Source: CAZFDE01 sp964517795 (lineage in GTDB: Bacteria > Planctomycetota > Phycisphaerae > Sedimentisphaerales > Anaerobacaceae). Taken from it: 20,452 bases of DNA. The stretch is from the NCBI GenBank assembly GCA_964517795.1, contig CAZFDE010000047.1, forward strand, positions 1 to 20,452. The letters run 5' to 3'. This document shows positions 1 through 7,562 of this stretch, in pieces. Position 1 is the first letter of the stretch; each line of letters opens with the position of its first letter. Under the pieces are notes generated by a model. That model ran no database searches, had not been told where the DNA came from, and saw only the letters and a program-made list of their open reading frames with translations. The position numbers and the translations under genes were made by a program.

Positions 1-35
1 AAACCGCTCTGCACGATTTCCCATAATAATCCCAT
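1..35 (-). CDS. 5' end of a small unknown protein (partial)
   Basis: Only the first 11 codons are inside the window. They start at an ATG at position 35 and read MGLLWEIVQSG before running off the left edge. An AGGAG ribosome binding site lies about 9 bases upstream, which is the main reason for calling a gene. Short proteins beginning MGL-W-E/D and continuing as a coiled coil are, from memory, common in Planctomycetota, but no such continuation is visible here. It follows the fucosidase gene on the same strand after a gap of about 70 bases that holds no clear terminator, so it may be co-transcribed with it. Function unknown. Confidence 0.45.
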   Translation of the reverse strand, partial: MGLLWEIVQSG

Positions 36-106
36 GCGATACTCCTATTGTTAAAGTTATTTATTGATTCGGTATTTTTTTTGGGTCCGGCACAATTTGT
101 TTTCGA

Positions 107-1282
107 TCACCCCGGCCAGCCCGATTGGCGGATCGTTTTGCCGACAGCCCGAAGTGTTTTGATATCTTCAGGATGGATCAAGCCGTCCGGCAGCGGGCCG
201 GTATTCAATAACAGATTCGCATTCATTTGCCGGGCCTTGGCCAGTTCCTCCAATACGGCCTGAGGGCCGATATGCCTGGCCCCTTCGGCATAGCCCCAAT
301 CGGCAATGTGAAAGCCGTATTTCCCGGCCAGGTGTTCGGTTTTTTGCAGCGTGATACAGACCTCCATCGGTTTGTCATTTCGCTCGGTGACCCAATCGAT
401 CTGCGATTTTTCCGGGGCATAAAAATCTTCGGTTCCGGTGGCGCCGCTTTTATAGGAGATCAGCGTCTGCGGCTGCAGGCGCCGGATCAGGGCATACAGT
501 TCATCCAGTTTGAATTTCGAGGGATCGCCGCTTTTGGGGACCGCAATACCATCGAGCCAGATGCCCGCGACCTTGCCGTAGTGGGTCAACAACTCCGTGA
601 TTTGTCCGGTGACATAATCGCGATAGTTCTGGAAATCGTAATCCGCGTCACTTGCGTAATAGGTCTCCGGCGGATCGTAATGCGGCCGCACGGCTTTCAT
701 CGACCAGTCTTCGGGTGAAGGCCCATGCGGATGACGCCAGTCGAATCCGTGTTCATAGAAGATGAAAAAGCCCAATCCCTTTTTGCGGCAGGCGTTGGCC
801 ATCTCGGCGACCAGGTCGCGGCCGCAGGGGCTGTTGACACTATTGAAATCGGTGTATTTCGTATCCCACAGACAGAAGCTGTCGCAGTGCTTGGCGACCA
901 GCGTGATGTATTTCATCTCGGCGGCCATTGCCAGATCGGCGATGAAGTCCGCATCGAATTTGTCCGCCTTGAATTGGTCTTTAAGCCTGGCATATTCGGC
1001 GATGCGAATCTTTTGGTGATACTGCACCCATTCGCCGCGGCCGAGCAGGCTGTATAATCCGTAATGGATGAACAGGCCGAATCGAGCATCCCGGAACCAC
1101 TGGATGGCCGCGGCCCGCGGATCGTGGCGATACAGCGATTCGTATCCTTTCAAATAGGAAGGGACACGGCACTTGCCCGATCCTGCCGACTGGCAGCCGC
1201 CGATCAATAGCGGCGCGGCAATGCCGGATGAAACGGTCTTGGCCGCCTTTTGAAGAAACCGCCTGCGCGTGTAATAGTCCAT
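107..1282 (-). CDS. Alpha-L-fucosidase, GH29, Tat lipoprotein
   Basis: Predicted retaining glycosidase removing alpha-L-fucose from glycans outside the cytoplasm. The 391-residue protein opens with a twin-arginine motif (TRRRFLQKAA) and a lipobox-like LIGGC with Cys30, so it is probably Tat-exported and lipid-anchored. GH29 landmarks follow in order: WFRDARFGLFIHYG, then KHCDSFCLWDTKYTDFN (residues 131 on), then GIWLDG, whose Asp244 sits where GH29 enzymes carry the nucleophile. KHCD replaces the more usual KHHD, a substitution near the active site. The ATG at 1282 was chosen because AGGAG lies 7-8 bases upstream and a good promoter (1320-1348) overlaps the longer upstream start, leaving no room for it. 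Family call is confident; the substrate is inferred. Confidence 0.88.
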   Translation of the reverse strand: MDYYTRRRFLQKAAKTVSSGIAAPLLIGGCQSAGSGKCRVPSYLKGYESLYRHDPRAAAIQWFRDARFGLFIHYGLYSLLGRGEWVQYHQKIRIAEYARLKDQFKADKFDADFIADLAMAAEMKYITLVAKHCDSFCLWDTKYTDFNSVNSPCGRDLVAEMANACRKKGLGFFIFYEHGFDWRHPHGPSPEDWSMKAVRPHYDPPETYYASDADYDFQNYRDYVTGQITELLTHYGKVAGIWLDGIAVPKSGDPSKFKLDELYALIRRLQPQTLISYKSGATGTEDFYAPEKSQIDWVTERNDKPMEVCITLQKTEHLAGKYGFHIADWGYAEGARHIGPQAVLEELAKARQMNANLLLNTGPLPDGLIHPEDIKTLRAVGKTIRQSGWPG

Positions 1283-1319
1283 ACTGTTCTCCTGCATGGA
1301 TAGCTCAATAAACCGGTGG

Positions 1320-1348
1320 ATTGTAATCGGCCTGCCGGCGCGATTCAA
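1320..1348 (-). promoter_or_regulatory. Sigma-70-type promoter of the fucosidase gene
   Basis: Read on the minus strand, TTGAAT (1343-1348) and TACAAT (1320-1325) are separated by exactly 17 bases. Transcription would begin near 1313, about 30 bases before the ATG at 1282. It lies back to back with the promoter of the prenyltransferase gene. Confidence 0.5.
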
Positions 1349-1351
1349 GGT

Positions 1352-1380
1352 TTGATTTACAGCCGGCCGGGTGCTAAAAT
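1352..1380 (+). promoter_or_regulatory. Sigma-70-type promoter of the prenyltransferase gene
   Basis: TTGATT (1352-1357) and TAAAAT (1375-1380) are spaced by 17 bases. The -10 box lies downstream of a possible GTG start at 1371, which argues for the ATG at 1410 as the real start. Confidence 0.45.
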
Positions 1381-1409
1381 CTAATTTCCTATTTGTCAGG
1401 AATTTTGTT

Positions 1410-2336
1410 ATGTCTATGATTCATAAAGCGAAATCGATTTTTCTGGCCGGTCGGCCGGCGTTTATGACCGCCAGTGCCATGCCGGTTTTGATAGGCTCGG
1501 CGCTGGGTTTTCTGATCGGCGGGACATTCGAGTGGGGACTGTTCATTGTGGCGGCATTGGCGATCATGGCGATTCACGGCGGGGCGAACCTGATCAATGA
1601 CTATTTCGACCATGTTTCGCGAACCGACTGGATCAATGAGAACCCGACGCCTTTTTCCGGCGGCAGCCGATTCATCCAGAAAAAACTGATCACGCCCAAA
1701 GAAGCGTTTTGGGGGGCAATCGGATTTTTTGCCGTTGGCGCGTTGCTCGGCCTGTGGATTGTGTTATTGACGAAGAGCGTATTCATTTTGATTCTTGGCA
1801 TCATCGGCATCGGCGGCGGCGTTCTCTATACCGCTCACCCGATCCACCTGGCCCATCGCACGGTCGGTGAAACCGTCATCGGTATCCTGTTCGGCCTGCT
1901 GCCGGTTTACGGCAGTTATTACCTGCAGCATCCGGTGATCGATTCCTGGCCGATTCTGCCCGGCTGGATCGCCGGCGCGCTGGTATTTCTGATTATTCTG
2001 ATTAACGAATTTCCCGATCTGGCGGCCGACGCCGCGGTCGGCAAGAATAATCTCGTCGTGCGATTCGGCGTCAAACCGGGAATCTGGATCTATCGGGCTG
2101 TCCTGATATCGAGCTACCTCTGTGCCGTTGTTATGCTATTTTTCAAACCCATGTTGTTGGCGGGCATCTTGTATCTGTTGACCCTGCCGCTGGCGTTTAT
2201 CACATGGCGGGCGGCCAACGAAAAAGATTTGAGAACGCCGGGCATGTTCAAGGCCAACCAACTGACCGTCCTGCTGCACTTAATTGGCACCATGACCACC
2301 GCCATCGGATTTGCCATCAGTGCATCAGTGCACTAA
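1410..2336 (+). CDS. UbiA-superfamily prenyltransferase, MenA-like
   Basis: Integral membrane enzyme that would join a polyprenyl diphosphate to an aromatic acceptor. The best guess is 1,4-dihydroxy-2-naphthoate in menaquinone synthesis. The 308-residue protein has about eight or nine hydrophobic segments and both Asp-rich motifs of the family: NDYFD (residues 63-67) and a second region NEFPDLAADAAVGKNN (from residue 199), which hold the magnesium-diphosphate. The sequence from NEFPD to the GKNNLVVRFG stretch is typical of MenA-type members. An AGGAA site 7 bases before the ATG at 1410 sets the start. No other menaquinone gene is nearby, so the acceptor is uncertain; UbiA enzymes for heme or other lipids cannot be excluded. 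Confidence 0.85.
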   Translation: MSMIHKAKSIFLAGRPAFMTASAMPVLIGSALGFLIGGTFEWGLFIVAALAIMAIHGGANLINDYFDHVSRTDWINENPTPFSGGSRFIQKKLITPKEAFWGAIGFFAVGALLGLWIVLLTKSVFILILGIIGIGGGVLYTAHPIHLAHRTVGETVIGILFGLLPVYGSYYLQHPVIDSWPILPGWIAGALVFLIILINEFPDLAADAAVGKNNLVVRFGVKPGIWIYRAVLISSYLCAVVMLFFKPMLLAGILYLLTLPLAFITWRAANEKDLRTPGMFKANQLTVLLHLIGTMTTAIGFAISASVH

Positions 2337-2359
2337 AATAGGGACGTTTACCTATTTTT
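2335..2359 (+). terminator. Hairpin at the 3' end of the prenyltransferase gene
   Basis: Perfect 8-bp inverted repeat AAAATAGG (2335-2342) and CCTATTTT (2351-2358) around an 8-base loop, ending in a T-run and starting inside the stop codon. It could act as an intrinsic terminator, though most of its pairs are A-T. It resembles an imperfect hairpin at 19865-19887. Confidence 0.45.
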
Positions 2360-2368
2360 GATTATCAC

Positions 2369-2397
2369 TTGGCAAGAACATATTTTCACTGTAAAAT
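2369..2397 (+). promoter_or_regulatory. Sigma-70-type promoter of the orphan membrane gene
   Basis: TTGGCA (2369-2374) and TAAAAT (2392-2397), each one base off consensus, are separated by 17 bases and lie 38 bases before the ATG at 2435. Confidence 0.5.
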
Positions 2398-2434
2398 AAG
2401 GCGTATTCATTAATACCAGAGCAAGGGCCATAAT

Positions 2435-3157
2435 ATGGAAGAATTGACCAGACGCGCAAAAATCTTCTGCAAGATTTCAGGGATAATTATCGGATTATTG
2501 AGTTTTTTCTGGTTGCTGATACCTCTTCTCTCGATATCGATTGATATTTTCCAAGGCAATCCACTTTTTTCTTTATTTTTTATTTTCATCTTTTTGGGAT
2601 TAGCTGCATTGCTCATTTTTGTTGCATATAAGGCTATCTTCACGCCCTCAATTGAAAGTGTTCAAAATATTGTATTCATCCTGGCACTTGGGATCTTTTT
2701 TGGAATGATGAGCGGTTACTTTTATATAGCGGAAATCTTTTTTGAAATGGATATTGCCGTATATCATCATTTTGGTATAGAGCTTATTGCGATGTTGATT
2801 GCGGGTGGATTTTATTATGTTCTTCTTAAGTACACCTATCGTTGGCTTAATCTGACTGTATCGATTGATTGGAAAAGACGTGAAAAAATAGCCAAACGAT
2901 TTTGGGGACTTTTCGCATTCTTCTTATATGGTTTCCTTATGGATTTATTCATCAATATTGCTTCTAAAAAGGAAGGATTTGAGCATGTCCCCAAATATTG
3001 GCCGATTGGGGTAATCTTTCTTGTTCCTGTGATACTTGCTATAGTAGTATATAAAATCGCAGTCAGCATCTCTCTACGCGGTCGGCCTAAAAACGATTCT
3101 CCATATGAATCCCACGAAAACTCGAATCAGGGCCAATCGCAAATCACAACACAATAA
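2435..3157 (+). CDS. Unknown AT-rich multi-pass membrane protein
   Basis: I do not recognise the family. The 240-residue protein has about six hydrophobic segments (roughly residues 12-36, 43-68, 75-102, 111-135, 155-176 and 187-214), a basic loop rich in Lys and Arg near residues 145-154, and a hydrophilic tail of about 25 residues rich in Asn, Ser and Gln. An AAGGG site sits 7 bases before the ATG. It has its own promoter and a hairpin separates it from the gene upstream, so it looks like a single-gene unit. Its base composition is clearly more AT-rich than the genes on either side, and its codons favour A/T-ending forms. This suggests acquisition from elsewhere, although hydrophobic codons alone shift composition somewhat. 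Confidence 0.75.
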   Translation: MEELTRRAKIFCKISGIIIGLLSFFWLLIPLLSISIDIFQGNPLFSLFFIFIFLGLAALLIFVAYKAIFTPSIESVQNIVFILALGIFFGMMSGYFYIAEIFFEMDIAVYHHFGIELIAMLIAGGFYYVLLKYTYRWLNLTVSIDWKRREKIAKRFWGLFAFFLYGFLMDLFINIASKKEGFEHVPKYWPIGVIFLVPVILAIVVYKIAVSISLRGRPKNDSPYESHENSNQGQSQITTQ

Positions 3158-3219
3158 TCAAATCAATTTATGAATTCGGTATTTCCGGCTGTTGTAAAAT
3201 GATAGACAGCGATGGGGTT

Positions 3220-3249
3220 TTGTCATAGATTGTAGCTTTCTGTTAAACT
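3220..3249 (+). promoter_or_regulatory. Possible promoter of the sialidase-like gene
   Basis: TTGTCA (3220-3225) and TAAACT (3244-3249) are separated by 18 bases, 21 bases before the ATG at 3271. The -35 box is good and the -10 box is moderate. Confidence 0.35.
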
Positions 3250-3270
3250 ATTTCTGAAAGGATTGTTGAT

Positions 3271-4497
3271 ATGCGGATAACGCTTGTACGCTGGTCTATG
3301 TTTAGTTGGTTGGTCGTGTTTATGGGCCGCTGTGGCTTTTGTTCTGAGGCGTCACCGGCATCTAAGCCGACGGTTGAGCCGCGGGCGTATGTTTATTCAC
3401 TGAAGACGATCAGTCAGTCGCCCGATTATTGCGGCTGGCCCACGGTTACCAAAACCGCCGACGGCGAGCTGCTGGCGGTCTATTCGGGCGGCCGCCAATC
3501 GCATGTCTGCCCGTTCGGCAGAATCGAGCTGATCCGATCGGCCGACAACGGCAAGACATGGAGCTCACCGACGGTGCTGGTGGACAGCATTCTCGACGAT
3601 CGGGACACCGGCATCTGCCAGACGCCCAAAGGCACCCTGCTGGTGACATGGTTCACCTCCACTTACTGGGTCACTCACCAAACGGACCAGCAGAAGGCCC
3701 GCCCCGACTGGCAGAAAATGGCTAACGAAATCAAATCCGCAAACTACCGCTATGCCTCGATTCGCGATCAGGTCAAAGACAAGATCGACAGCGGCACCGG
3801 TTCTTCGGTAGATCAATGGATGGTGCGGTCGGACGACAACGGCAAGACATGGTCGCAGCCGTACCGTGTCCCGCTGATGGCGCCGCACGGGCCGGCCGTG
3901 GGCACTGACGGCAGTCTGCTGTGGGCCGGCAAAAATCCATCCGCGCAATCCATCGGCTTTTGCAAATCCACCGACGACGGCAAGACATGGGACATGGTTT
4001 CAATCATTGAGCCCGCGCCCGAGCACACGGCAGAGCATTACCACGAGCTGCACGTTGTCGAAGCGGCTGACGGAATCCTTATCTCCCACATCCGCAATCA
4101 TAACGAGCTGCTCAGCGGCGAGATCCTGCAAACCGAATCGCGCGACGGCGGTAAAAGCTGGACCCGGCCGCATTCGATCGGGGTGTACTGCAACGCGCAT
4201 CCATCGCATTTGCTGCGGTTGAAAGACGATATGCTATTGATGACCTACGGCCACCGAAAGCAGCGCCAGGTGCAGGCGCGGATCAGCACCGATAACGGTA
4301 AAACCTGGTCTGAGGCGGTCGTCATTGCCGCAAACTTGCACACGTGGGATTTCGGGTACCCGGCGACGGCGGCCCTGGATGACGGTAAACTGCTGACGGT
4401 GTGGTACGAAGTGCAGCCCGATTCGCCGAATGCGGTTATCCGGCAGGCGATATGGAAGCTGGATCTGAATTATTCGACGATAAGCCCGAAACATTGA
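3271..4497 (+). CDS. Secreted sialidase-like Asp-box (BNR) protein
   Basis: Predicted six-bladed beta-propeller of the sialidase/neuraminidase type, acting outside the cytoplasm on glycan ends. A hydrophobic N-terminus (about residues 4-24) looks like a Sec signal. Five Asp-boxes are visible: SADNGKTW (90-97), SDDNGKTW (187-194), STDDGKTW (233-240), SRDGGKSW (290-297) and STDNGKTW (339-346). The 408-residue length suits a single-domain exo-sialidase. Many Planctomycetota proteins of this shape are annotated only as exo-alpha-sialidase, and a strict FRIP motif is not seen, so the substrate may not be sialic acid. The start is set by an AAAGGA site 9 bases upstream of the ATG. It neighbours other glycan-acting genes but appears to have its own promoter. 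Confidence 0.82.
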   Translation: MRITLVRWSMFSWLVVFMGRCGFCSEASPASKPTVEPRAYVYSLKTISQSPDYCGWPTVTKTADGELLAVYSGGRQSHVCPFGRIELIRSADNGKTWSSPTVLVDSILDDRDTGICQTPKGTLLVTWFTSTYWVTHQTDQQKARPDWQKMANEIKSANYRYASIRDQVKDKIDSGTGSSVDQWMVRSDDNGKTWSQPYRVPLMAPHGPAVGTDGSLLWAGKNPSAQSIGFCKSTDDGKTWDMVSIIEPAPEHTAEHYHELHVVEAADGILISHIRNHNELLSGEILQTESRDGGKSWTRPHSIGVYCNAHPSHLLRLKDDMLLMTYGHRKQRQVQARISTDNGKTWSEAVVIAANLHTWDFGYPATAALDDGKLLTVWYEVQPDSPNAVIRQAIWKLDLNYSTISPKH

Positions 4498-4521
4498 GAC
4501 ATGCGGGCATTCAATAAAATT

Positions 4522-4580
4522 CTTACATCCATTCAAGAGGCGGGTTATAATGAACATTTTGCCGGTCAAACGATTATAAT
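4522..4580 (+). promoter_or_regulatory. Two overlapping promoter candidates before the radical SAM gene
   Basis: Two perfect TATAAT boxes occur at 4546-4551 and 4575-4580. The first has CTTACA (4522-4527) 18 bases upstream; the second has TGAACA (4551-4556) 18 bases upstream. From the second, transcription would start near 4587, only about 11 bases before the ATG at 4598, which itself lacks a clear Shine-Dalgarno site. Confidence 0.4.
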
Positions 4581-4597
4581 AGATGTACGTTTAACTT

Positions 4598-5758
4598 ATG
4601 AATGCCAGAGACTTTATATTTTATTTGTATCCGCGGACGATCGGCTATAAGCTCAGCCGGCTGGGGTTGTGGCCGGTGCCGCGGCCGTTCGTACTGACGT
4701 TTTCGGTGACCAACGCCTGCCAGAGCCGCTGCAAGACCTGCAATATCTGGAAGATCTACCCCGACAAGCACCGCAGTTTCAAAGACGAGTTGACCGTCGA
4801 TGAGATTCGCACGATCTTCCGGTCGATGGGCCGCGTGTATTTTCTCAATCTCAGCGGCGGCGAGCCGTTCCTGCGGCCGGACTTGCCGCAGATCATCGAG
4901 GCTGCGGTCGAGCACCTGCGGCCCGCGATCCTGCACAGCCCCACCAACGCCATTGCCGTCGATCGCGTCCTCTCGCATACCGAGCGGATCCTTGAGATCC
5001 TCAAAGAAAAATCGCCCAAGACGCCCTTCACCGTCAAGCCCTCGCTCGACGGCGTCGGCGCGCTGCACGACGAGATCCGCGGCGTCAAGGGCAACTGGGA
5101 GAAGCTGCTGGCGACGATCGAAGGGCTGACCGAACTGGCGAAAAAATACGAGAACCTGCACGTCGAGGTCGGCACGGTTGTCTCGAACTTCAACAAACAC
5201 TGCCTCGACGAGATCGAGGATTTTGTGCATTCGCTGGGCGTTCAGAGCTACCGCAACGAGATCGCCGAGCAGCGCGAGGAATTTCTCAATATCGGCGATC
5301 CGATCACGCCCAGCGGGGCCGAATACGCCGAACTGATGCAGGGCTTCGCTGAAAAAGTGCGGGCGAACCTGAAACATAAGCGGCCGCTGGCGCGGATCAC
5401 CGAATCGCTGCGATTGGTATATTACGAACTGGCCGCCAAAATCGTTGCCGAGAACCGCCAGGTTATCCCCTGCTACGCGGGTATCAGCAATGTGCACCTG
5501 ACGCCGTATGGCGATCTCTGGCCGTGCTGCGTGCTGGGGTACGCCAAGCCGCTGGGTAATTTGCGGCAGGTCGATTACGATTTCGATAAGATCTGGCATT
5601 CGCAGCAGGCCAAAGAAGTCCGCCGCTCAATCAAGAACCGCGAATGTGCGTGTCCGCTGGCCAACCAGGCCTATTCCAATATCCTCTGCCATACGCCGAG
5701 CCTCGCCAAGGCATTGAAAAACATCGTTGCGGCCAATATTCAAAAGCCTTCCGCCTGA
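4598..5758 (+). CDS. Radical SAM protein with SPASM-like C-terminus
   Basis: Predicted cytoplasmic enzyme that cleaves S-adenosylmethionine with a [4Fe-4S] cluster to start a radical reaction. The cluster motif is CQSRCKTC (Cys41, Cys45, Cys48), followed by LSGGEPFLRPDL (SGGEP 86-90), the glycine-rich SAM-binding strand. The C-terminal third has Cys292, a CC pair (310-311), Cys350, Cys352 and Cys364, spaced as in SPASM or twitch extensions that bind extra clusters. The phrase LTPYGDLWPCC is typical of such domains. The 386-residue length fits the group. It is not obviously a sulfatase maturase, since those enzymes carry a different CX3CX2C context. There is no precursor-peptide gene beside it. 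It precedes the cys operon by 123 bases but a separate promoter lies between. Substrate unknown. Confidence 0.85.
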   Translation: MNARDFIFYLYPRTIGYKLSRLGLWPVPRPFVLTFSVTNACQSRCKTCNIWKIYPDKHRSFKDELTVDEIRTIFRSMGRVYFLNLSGGEPFLRPDLPQIIEAAVEHLRPAILHSPTNAIAVDRVLSHTERILEILKEKSPKTPFTVKPSLDGVGALHDEIRGVKGNWEKLLATIEGLTELAKKYENLHVEVGTVVSNFNKHCLDEIEDFVHSLGVQSYRNEIAEQREEFLNIGDPITPSGAEYAELMQGFAEKVRANLKHKRPLARITESLRLVYYELAAKIVAENRQVIPCYAGISNVHLTPYGDLWPCCVLGYAKPLGNLRQVDYDFDKIWHSQQAKEVRRSIKNRECACPLANQAYSNILCHTPSLAKALKNIVAANIQKPSA

Positions 5759-5813
5759 AAACCGCTCTTTTTGGCTTTAGAAGCTTGAAGCACCGGTATC
5801 GGGTGAATCAGGC

Positions 5814-5842
5814 TTGAACTATTGCCGAAAATCAGGTATAGT
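5814..5842 (+). promoter_or_regulatory. Sigma-70-type promoter of the cysD operon
   Basis: TTGAAC (5814-5819) and TATAGT (5837-5842) are separated by 17 bases. Transcription would begin near 5849, giving a leader of about 33 bases that carries CGGAG 9 bases before the cysD ATG. No riboswitch would fit in so short a leader. Confidence 0.55.
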
Positions 5843-5881
5843 ACTGATCTTTATATTTATTAAGAATCGGAGTTACGGATT

Positions 5882-6694
5882 ATGGGTTCACAATTGAGTC
5901 ATCTGGATAAACTGGAAAATCAAAGCATTTTCATTATTCGCGAGGCGTACAGCCAGTTCAAAAAAGTCGCGATGCTCTGGTCGATCGGCAAGGATTCGAC
6001 GACGCTGCTGTGGATGGTGCGCAAGGCCTTTTTCGGCAAGCTGCCATTTCCGGTGCTGCATATCGATACGACCTTCAAATTTCAGGCGATTTACGATTTC
6101 CGCGCGAAATATGCCGACGAATGGGGCCTGAACCTGCTGGTCGCCAAAAACGAAGAGGCACTCGCCAAGGGTGTCGGGCCCGATAAAGGCAAATTTCAGT
6201 GCTGCAATGAACTGAAAACCGTCGCGCTGAAAAAGGCGATCGCCGAATATGGTTTTCGCGCGCTGTATTTAGGGATCCGCCGCGACGAGCACGGCATTCG
6301 GGCCAAGGAGCGCGTGTTCAGTCCACGCGACGAGGAATTCGAGTGGGATTACAAGAACCAGCCGCCGGAATTGTGGGACCAGTACAAGACCAAGGCCGCC
6401 GATGAGGAACATATCCGGGTTCATCCGCTTTTGGGTTGGCGGGAGATCGATATCTGGGAATATATCCAGCGCGAGAATATCCCGGTGGTGGACCTGTATT
6501 TCGCCAAAGACGGCAAGCGCTTCCGCAGTATCGGCTGCGAGACGTGCTGCGGGCCGGTGGAATCCGAGGCCGATTCGATCGAAAAGATCGTCGATGAACT
6601 GAAGACCTCGAAAGTCTCCGAACGCAGCGGCCGGGCGCAGGACAAGGAACAGGACTACATGATGCAGAAACTCCGGTCGCTCGGCTATATGTAA
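5882..6694 (+). CDS. cysD: Sulfate adenylyltransferase subunit 2 (CysD)
   Basis: Catalytic subunit of the CysDN ATP sulfurylase, forming adenosine 5'-phosphosulfate and pyrophosphate from ATP and sulfate in the cytoplasm. The PP-loop is WSIGKDSTTLL (SIGKDST 34-40), followed by family landmarks GIRRDEHGIRAKERVFSPRD, WREIDIWEYI, RFRSIGC and the C-terminal ERSGRAQDKEQ. At 270 residues it is shorter than the enterobacterial form, lacking an insert before RFRSIGC. Unlike E. coli CysD as I recall it, it has a CC pair (Cys107-108) and CETCC (Cys219, Cys222, Cys223). This CC...CxxC layout recalls the [4Fe-4S] ligands of assimilatory APS reductases. It is the first gene of a four-gene operon and the permease gene follows after 4 bases. 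Confidence 0.93.
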   Translation: MGSQLSHLDKLENQSIFIIREAYSQFKKVAMLWSIGKDSTTLLWMVRKAFFGKLPFPVLHIDTTFKFQAIYDFRAKYADEWGLNLLVAKNEEALAKGVGPDKGKFQCCNELKTVALKKAIAEYGFRALYLGIRRDEHGIRAKERVFSPRDEEFEWDYKNQPPELWDQYKTKAADEEHIRVHPLLGWREIDIWEYIQRENIPVVDLYFAKDGKRFRSIGCETCCGPVESEADSIEKIVDELKTSKVSERSGRAQDKEQDYMMQKLRSLGYM

Positions 6695-6698
6695 CAGG

Positions 6699-7553
6699 AT
6701 GAATATGGACGAAATCAGCGGAGCTTTGATCGCCTTTATTATCGGCCTGGCCTTTTTGTGTGAATTTGTGGATTCGACACTGGGCATGGGCTACGGTACA
6801 ACATTGACCCCCATCTTACTGCTCTTCGGCTTCGGTCCGATCCAGATCGTCCCGGCGGTATTGCTGTCGGAGTTGGTATCCGGCATCCTGGCGGGCGTGT
6901 TTCATCACTTTCATGGCAACGTGAATTTCAAACCGACCTCCGGCGATATCTTCAAGATTCGCAACATGCTCAGCCCGCTGGGATACGTCCAAGCCGTTCG
7001 TAAAAGCTTGCCGCGGCATTTAAAAGTGGCGATCCTTTTATCAATTTGCGGGATTGCTGGCACGATCGCCGCCGTTTTCGTCGCACTCCATATCCCCAAA
7101 TTTTGGCTCAAGATGTATATCGGCTGTCTGGTGCTGGTGATGGGATTGTTAATTATAATCTGTTATAAAAAGCAATTTAAATTTTCGTGGCAGAAGATCA
7201 CGTTGTTGGGGCTGGTTGCCTCGTTTAATAAAGGGATGAGTGGCGGCGGCTATGGGCCGCTGGTTACCGGCGGACAGATCCTTTCCGGCATGGACAGTAA
7301 AAGCGCCGTCGGGATCACCTCACTGGCCGAGGGGTTGACATGCCTGGTTGGGGTAGTATGTTATTGGTTGCTCTGTAAAAATACCTGTGATTGGAAGCTG
7401 GCGCCGTGGATTACGATCGGCGCCGTGTTCTCGGTTCCGTTTACCGCCGTAGCGGTCAAGAAAATCAATGAAGGAATATTAAAAATGGCAATCGCCGGAT
7501 TGACAATCACTCTCGGAGCCATAACGATCATTCAAACGTTAATGAAAGCATAA
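6699..7553 (+). CDS. TauE/SafE (TSUP) family permease, probably for sulfate
   Basis: Inner-membrane transporter of the TSUP family, whose members move sulfite, sulfate or other sulfur anions. The 284 residues contain about eight hydrophobic segments arranged as two similar halves. Each half carries a glycine-rich signature: LGMGYGTTLTP (from about residue 28) and NKGMSGGGYGPLVTGG (around residues 176-191). It sits between cysD and cysN, 4 bases after the first and 9 before the second. This strongly suggests it supplies sulfate to the ATP sulfurylase, although export of sulfite cannot be ruled out by sequence. A second ATG at 6705 has AGGA just upstream and may be the true start. No ABC-type sulfate transporter is present in the window. 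Confidence 0.88.
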   Translation: MNMDEISGALIAFIIGLAFLCEFVDSTLGMGYGTTLTPILLLFGFGPIQIVPAVLLSELVSGILAGVFHHFHGNVNFKPTSGDIFKIRNMLSPLGYVQAVRKSLPRHLKVAILLSICGIAGTIAAVFVALHIPKFWLKMYIGCLVLVMGLLIIICYKKQFKFSWQKITLLGLVASFNKGMSGGGYGPLVTGGQILSGMDSKSAVGITSLAEGLTCLVGVVCYWLLCKNTCDWKLAPWITIGAVFSVPFTAVAVKKINEGILKMAIAGLTITLGAITIIQTLMKA

Positions 7554-7562
7554 GGAAAACAA

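Noticed and set aside
4483..4517. GCCCG/CGGGC inverted repeat at the end of the sialidase-like gene as a terminator
   Set aside because: The stem is only 5 bp with a long loop and no proper T-run follows.
4574..5599. Long open frame (341 codons) on the minus strand across the radical SAM gene
   Set aside because: It is antisense to a gene with clear catalytic motifs, has no recognisable domain, and such frames are common opposite GC-rich codons.
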